Shown: one piece after another, positions 61,365-64,000 of the stretch
Layout of the letters: every line of letters begins with the position of its first letter
How positions within the stretch are numbered: position 1 is the stretch's first letter
Position numbers and translations under genes: made by a program
Assembly (NCBI RefSeq): GCF_037963835.1
Contig: NZ_CP150145.1
Location: forward strand, 6,696,001-6,760,000
DNA length: 64,000 nt
Direction: 5' to 3'
Source: Paenibacillus sp. FSL H8-0332
GTDB taxonomy: Bacteria > Bacillota > Bacilli > Paenibacillales > Paenibacillaceae
The notes under the pieces: generated by a model
The model's database searches: none
Told to the model about the DNA's origin: nothing
The model's input: only the letters and a program-made list of their open reading frames with translations

Positions 61365-62468
61365 ATGGACGAGGGGTTACAGGACCGCCTTGAGAAATTT
61401 GGATTATCACTATATATGATACGCATTACGCTGGCTGCTTCGCTCTCCTGGCTGGCGGTACACAGTATTTATGGAGATCAGTATCTCTACTTCGCGCCGC
61501 TGGCAGCGATTCTGATCACCCAGAGCAGCGTCAAGGCCTCTCTCGAAAAAGGGGTCTACCGCATGACCGGCGTGCTCCTTGGCGGCATCGTCAGCCTGAT
61601 CGTAGGCAAGTTCTTCGATGTGGGCGCGCTGTCGATCCTGCTGATGCTGCTGATCGGCATTGGGGTGGCTACAGCCTGCCGGATCAATATCCAGGCCGTC
61701 TCCCAGGTCGGCGTCACCTCAGTTCTCGCACTTACCTTCTATCATGACCAATATATCGTCTGGAGAGTCGCCGAGACGCTGATCGGTGTGCTGATAGCCC
61801 TGATTATCAATATGATTATCGTGCCACCCAAGAGCTTCGTCAAGGTCAAGGACCTGGCGCTGAAGGGCAGCCTGACATTATCCGATGCCTTAACCGGATT
61901 CGCTGCAAGCGGCCGGGATGCCGCACAGGCCAAAGCTGCTCTTGAGAGCTCCGGCGAGCTGCTGAAGAAGAGCGACCGGCTGCAGAAGGAGATGCATTAC
62001 ACGCTGTCTCATTACCAGTGCCGTAAGGACATTGGCAAGCTGACACAGACGACCTCCCATCTCATCAAGGTGCACTCCTATGTCAAAGCCATAAGCGAAG
62101 AGATCGCCCTGCTGCCGGCCCATTATGCCGCAGCTGACTGGATGCTGGAGGTTGTAACCGCAACGGCAGACTGTATCGCACTGTATGGCACACGGACGCT
62201 ATCGGATGCCGAATGCAGCGGACGTTCACTCCCCGAGAGTCTGAGAAGAGCCCGCGATGTGCAGCTAGCCTGGTTCTCGGAGCTGCAGGATCAGTGTTCG
62301 CTCGCGGCATTCCGTGATCTCGGTGCGGTGTTCTCCCACCTGAACCGGATTCTTGAAGAGATTGAACGCGCCGATTACGCGGCTCTTTCCACCGCACCAC
62401 AACATGTCAAGGCACAACCTGCACGCGCCATCCAATTCATACAAAAAGGACTCTTCCACAAGCTATAA
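61365..62468 (+). CDS. FUSC/aromatic-acid exporter family protein (YgaE-like)
   Basis: 367 residues. Four to five N-terminal membrane segments (~15-155) of the ArAE_1 type, then a helical cytoplasmic domain (~160-365). MIRITLAASLSWLAVHSIYG and FAPLAAILITQSSVKASLEKGVYRMTGVLLGG are typical opening blocks. Members may export aromatic acids; function here not demonstrated. ATG 61365 with AAAGAAG as a weak ribosome site. The 3' end is folded into a terminator. Confidence 0.85.
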   Translation: MDEGLQDRLEKFGLSLYMIRITLAASLSWLAVHSIYGDQYLYFAPLAAILITQSSVKASLEKGVYRMTGVLLGGIVSLIVGKFFDVGALSILLMLLIGIGVATACRINIQAVSQVGVTSVLALTFYHDQYIVWRVAETLIGVLIALIINMIIVPPKSFVKVKDLALKGSLTLSDALTGFAASGRDAAQAKAALESSGELLKKSDRLQKEMHYTLSHYQCRKDIGKLTQTTSHLIKVHSYVKAISEEIALLPAHYAAADWMLEVVTATADCIALYGTRTLSDAECSGRSLPESLRRARDVQLAWFSELQDQCSLAAFRDLGAVFSHLNRILEEIERADYAALSTAPQHVKAQPARAIQFIQKGLFHKL

Positions 62469-62486
62469 GCTTGGGAGGGTCCTTTT
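62446..62486 (+). terminator. Terminator overlapping the FUSC-protein stop
   Basis: AAAGGACTCTTCC...GGGAGGGTCCTTT with an inner AAGCT/AGCTT stem, followed by TTTTTT. The stop codon lies in the loop side of the hairpin. Confidence 0.75.
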
Positions 62487-62771
62487 TTGTATTCTATCAA
62501 GGTCAGTCACTCCGCACCCATCCGACTCTCAAGCTCCCCACAGAAGCGGTTGGATAAAGTACATCTAATCCGCCGAATTCTATGGAATCCCTTAAAAGCG
62601 AGCAAAATAAGTGTTGTTTATCCATCTGCTGTTCCCATAGGAGGTATTCCACCAGCAGCAAATGGAGAAAATCCAACTAATTACTACATGTATCCCGGTG
62701 ACGCAAAATGGGATATCCAAATCTCACCTGCGTACATTGCCGCACTCAGAGCTAAATGCCTAAAACGGTAG
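62469..62771. other. Gene-free spacer with intergenic repeat
   Basis: 303 nt. After the terminator it contains repeat locus 2 (62545-62690). No coding sequence seen. Confidence 0.55.
62545..62690. repeat. Intergenic repeat locus 2
   Basis: TGG(A/TT) landmarks at 62551, 62612 and 62663, spacings 61 and 51, matching 53457, 53518 and 53569 of locus 1. Shared blocks: TACATCTAAT, TTTATCCATCTGCTGTT, CAGCAAATGGA and AAAATCCA. Confidence 0.75.
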
Positions 62772-64000
62772 TTAATCTGCGGGCAGATATCTCCAGCCCC
62801 CGTAAGCCGTAACGTTCTCGGCTCCGGCGGCGGCATAGCCTTCGCAGATGAAGCCGGTCACTTCCCGGCCGTCCGCAAGTATCACCCGCCCCAGGCCCAG
62901 CGGGGCAGGAATGAGCGACGCGAACGACCCCAGCGATGCCACCGGCATCTGCCACAGCTCCAGCTCGACAGCACTTCCCCCTGCCGCCTGTCTCAGCAGG
63001 CCCGGCTTAGCCGGCACGGTAGGGAGCTTAACCAGCTCATAGCATGCAGCAGTCCGCGCTTCCTGCCAAAAGCGCGCGCCATGCTCCAGCATCTGCTTCT
63101 CCAGCGGGAAGCCGCGCATGTGCAGCCCGCAGACCGCCAGGGTAACCATGCTGGACGCTGGTAGTTCGGCACCAGCAGCAGCACCAGTACCTCCAGCCTC
63201 ACCAGCTTCAGCCCCAGCAGAAACACCTGTAACACTAGCACTTCCGCTACCCTCCGACTCCAGCGATTGGTGCTCTGCCAGAAGTTGAGTCCCGGCCCCA
63301 GCAGAACTACTCGCACTCTCACCAAGACCATCCTCCCACCCCGGAGAATCCCCCTCCGCCAGAACCTCCGCGGCTCCGGCAAGCAGATGCTCGCTGTCCG
63401 CCAGAGCGAACAGCGTTATGCCGAACGGCAGGTTCTCCGCCGCTTCCCCGGCGGGAATTGCAACCGCCGACAGGTCAAGCAGGTTGCAGTGATTGGTGTA
63501 GCGGCCCATATCGGAGTTGGCCCCTACCGGGTTTGCAGCCACCTGCTCGCGGGTCCAGGTTCCGCCGCAGGTCGGCAGGACCAGCACCGCGTCCCGCAGC
63601 AGCAGCTCCGCTGCCCGCTTATACTGCTGCAAGCGGTGCATGGCCTGGAACAGGCTCGAAGCGGTGTGGCGCTCCGCTGCCCCGGAGGAGAGAATCGACT
63701 CCGTCACCGGCAGCACAGCTTCACGGTGACTCTCTACGAATCCGGCCAGATCCGCCCAGCGCTCGGCTACCCAGGGACCGTCGTACAGGATGGCTGCCGC
63801 TTCGGAGAACAACGTACAGTCCACCCGTTCAACCGGCAGCCCCAGCGCCTGTACCGCTGCTTCGGCCCGTTCCCAGGCCCGGTGGTATTCGTCCGCATGG
63901 GGTCCATAGAAGTCCAGCGGCGCTTCCGGCAGCAGCAGCTTCCCCGGCAAAGCGGCAGCTTCCCACTTCACGGAACGTGACCACGGATCGGCTGCATCGA
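62772..64000 (-). CDS. atzF: Allophanate hydrolase, C-terminal part (5' end beyond window)
   Basis: At least 409 residues, running open to the right edge (DAADPWSRSVKWEA precedes the first in-window start candidate, and is itself typical of the family). Amidase-signature part: TWTREQVAANPVGANSDMGRYTNHCNLLDLSAVAIPAG. C-terminal AtzF domain: LELWQMPVASLGSFASLIPAPLGLGRVILADGREVTGF. It splits allophanate, made by urea carboxylase, to ammonia and CO2. An unusual low-complexity Ser/Gly/Ala-rich insert of ~60 residues lies between the two domains. Confidence 0.92.
   Translation of the reverse strand, partial: DAADPWSRSVKWEAAALPGKLLLPEAPLDFYGPHADEYHRAWERAEAAVQALGLPVERVDCTLFSEAAAILYDGPWVAERWADLAGFVESHREAVLPVTESILSSGAAERHTASSLFQAMHRLQQYKRAAELLLRDAVLVLPTCGGTWTREQVAANPVGANSDMGRYTNHCNLLDLSAVAIPAGEAAENLPFGITLFALADSEHLLAGAAEVLAEGDSPGWEDGLGESASSSAGAGTQLLAEHQSLESEGSGSASVTGVSAGAEAGEAGGTGAAAGAELPASSMVTLAVCGLHMRGFPLEKQMLEHGARFWQEARTAACYELVKLPTVPAKPGLLRQAAGGSAVELELWQMPVASLGSFASLIPAPLGLGRVILADGREVTGFICEGYAAAGAENVTAYGGWRYLPAD

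Noticed and set aside
1..64000. tRNA or rRNA genes
   Set aside because: No T-loop GGTTCGAATCC-like sequences in tRNA context and no rRNA blocks were recognised by eye; a tRNAscan-SE run would settle it.

Overview
The window reads as chromosome of a Paenibacillus-like member of the Bacillota. This is inferred from strong GGAGG-type ribosome sites before almost every gene, many translationally coupled operons, family content (7TM-DISM/LytS hybrid kinase with a BTAD response regulator, DsrE_2 protein, FUSC-type YgaE-like protein, cytoplasmic GH13 amylase, MprF, BioY with an ECF module, MhqR-type quinone response) and intergenic repeats of a kind I associate with Paenibacillus. I see no tRNA, rRNA, CRISPR array, IS element or prophage. 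Both ends cut a gene: an ABC permease on the left and allophanate hydrolase on the right.

Layout. 0-1.1 kb: ABC exporter pair. 1.3-5.1 kb: a leftward four-gene operon (UbiA-type prenyltransferase, unknown DUF6081-like protein, second UbiA-type prenyltransferase, Gfo/Idh/MocA oxidoreductase) with a perfect Fur box upstream and a terminator downstream; this is the best candidate for an undescribed system. 5.2-12.3 kb: cyclic-di-GMP block with two GGDEF-EAL proteins, a GGDEF protein and an acetate-uptake transporter. 12.5-19.7 kb: DsrE-like protein, class V aminotransferase, VTT membrane protein, and a hybrid kinase/response regulator pair whose HisKA phospho-acceptor His is a Thr. 19.8-21.4 kb: zeta-toxin-like pair and an orphan cohesin-like protein. 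21.4-34.5 kb: reductive pyrimidine catabolism (PreT, PreA, hydantoinase, 80-aa unknown), a PucR regulator, omega-aminotransferase, methylmalonate-semialdehyde dehydrogenase and a four-gene ABC importer. Together these would import a pyrimidine-like compound and take it towards beta-alanine and acetyl/propionyl-CoA, but beta-ureidopropionase is absent. 34.7-39.2 kb: GGDEF protein, DUF72 protein, alpha-amylase.

39.2-43.2 kb: a repeat-rich spacer with three perfect DnaA boxes, then divergent bioY and an ECF module in which one ATPase is fused to the EcfT transmembrane subunit. 43.6-49.9 kb: secreted unknown, MprF, EamA and Bcr/CflA exporters. 50.6-53.2 kb: MhqR-like regulator with DoxX, ring-cleaving dioxygenase and esterase. 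53.7-56.1 kb: futalosine-pathway genes mqnB and mqnD plus a methyltransferase. 56.3-56.9 kb: AT-richer GNAT-like gene with a 57-aa partner. 57.2-61.1 kb: potABCD. 61.4-64 kb: FUSC-type protein and partial allophanate hydrolase.

Between genes there are several small repeat families. Four intergenic loci carry unrelated sequences repeated with a period of 51-52 bp, and a separate hairpin repeat occurs twice in full and once as a 15-nt fragment. These shared spacings were counted by hand from the sequence.
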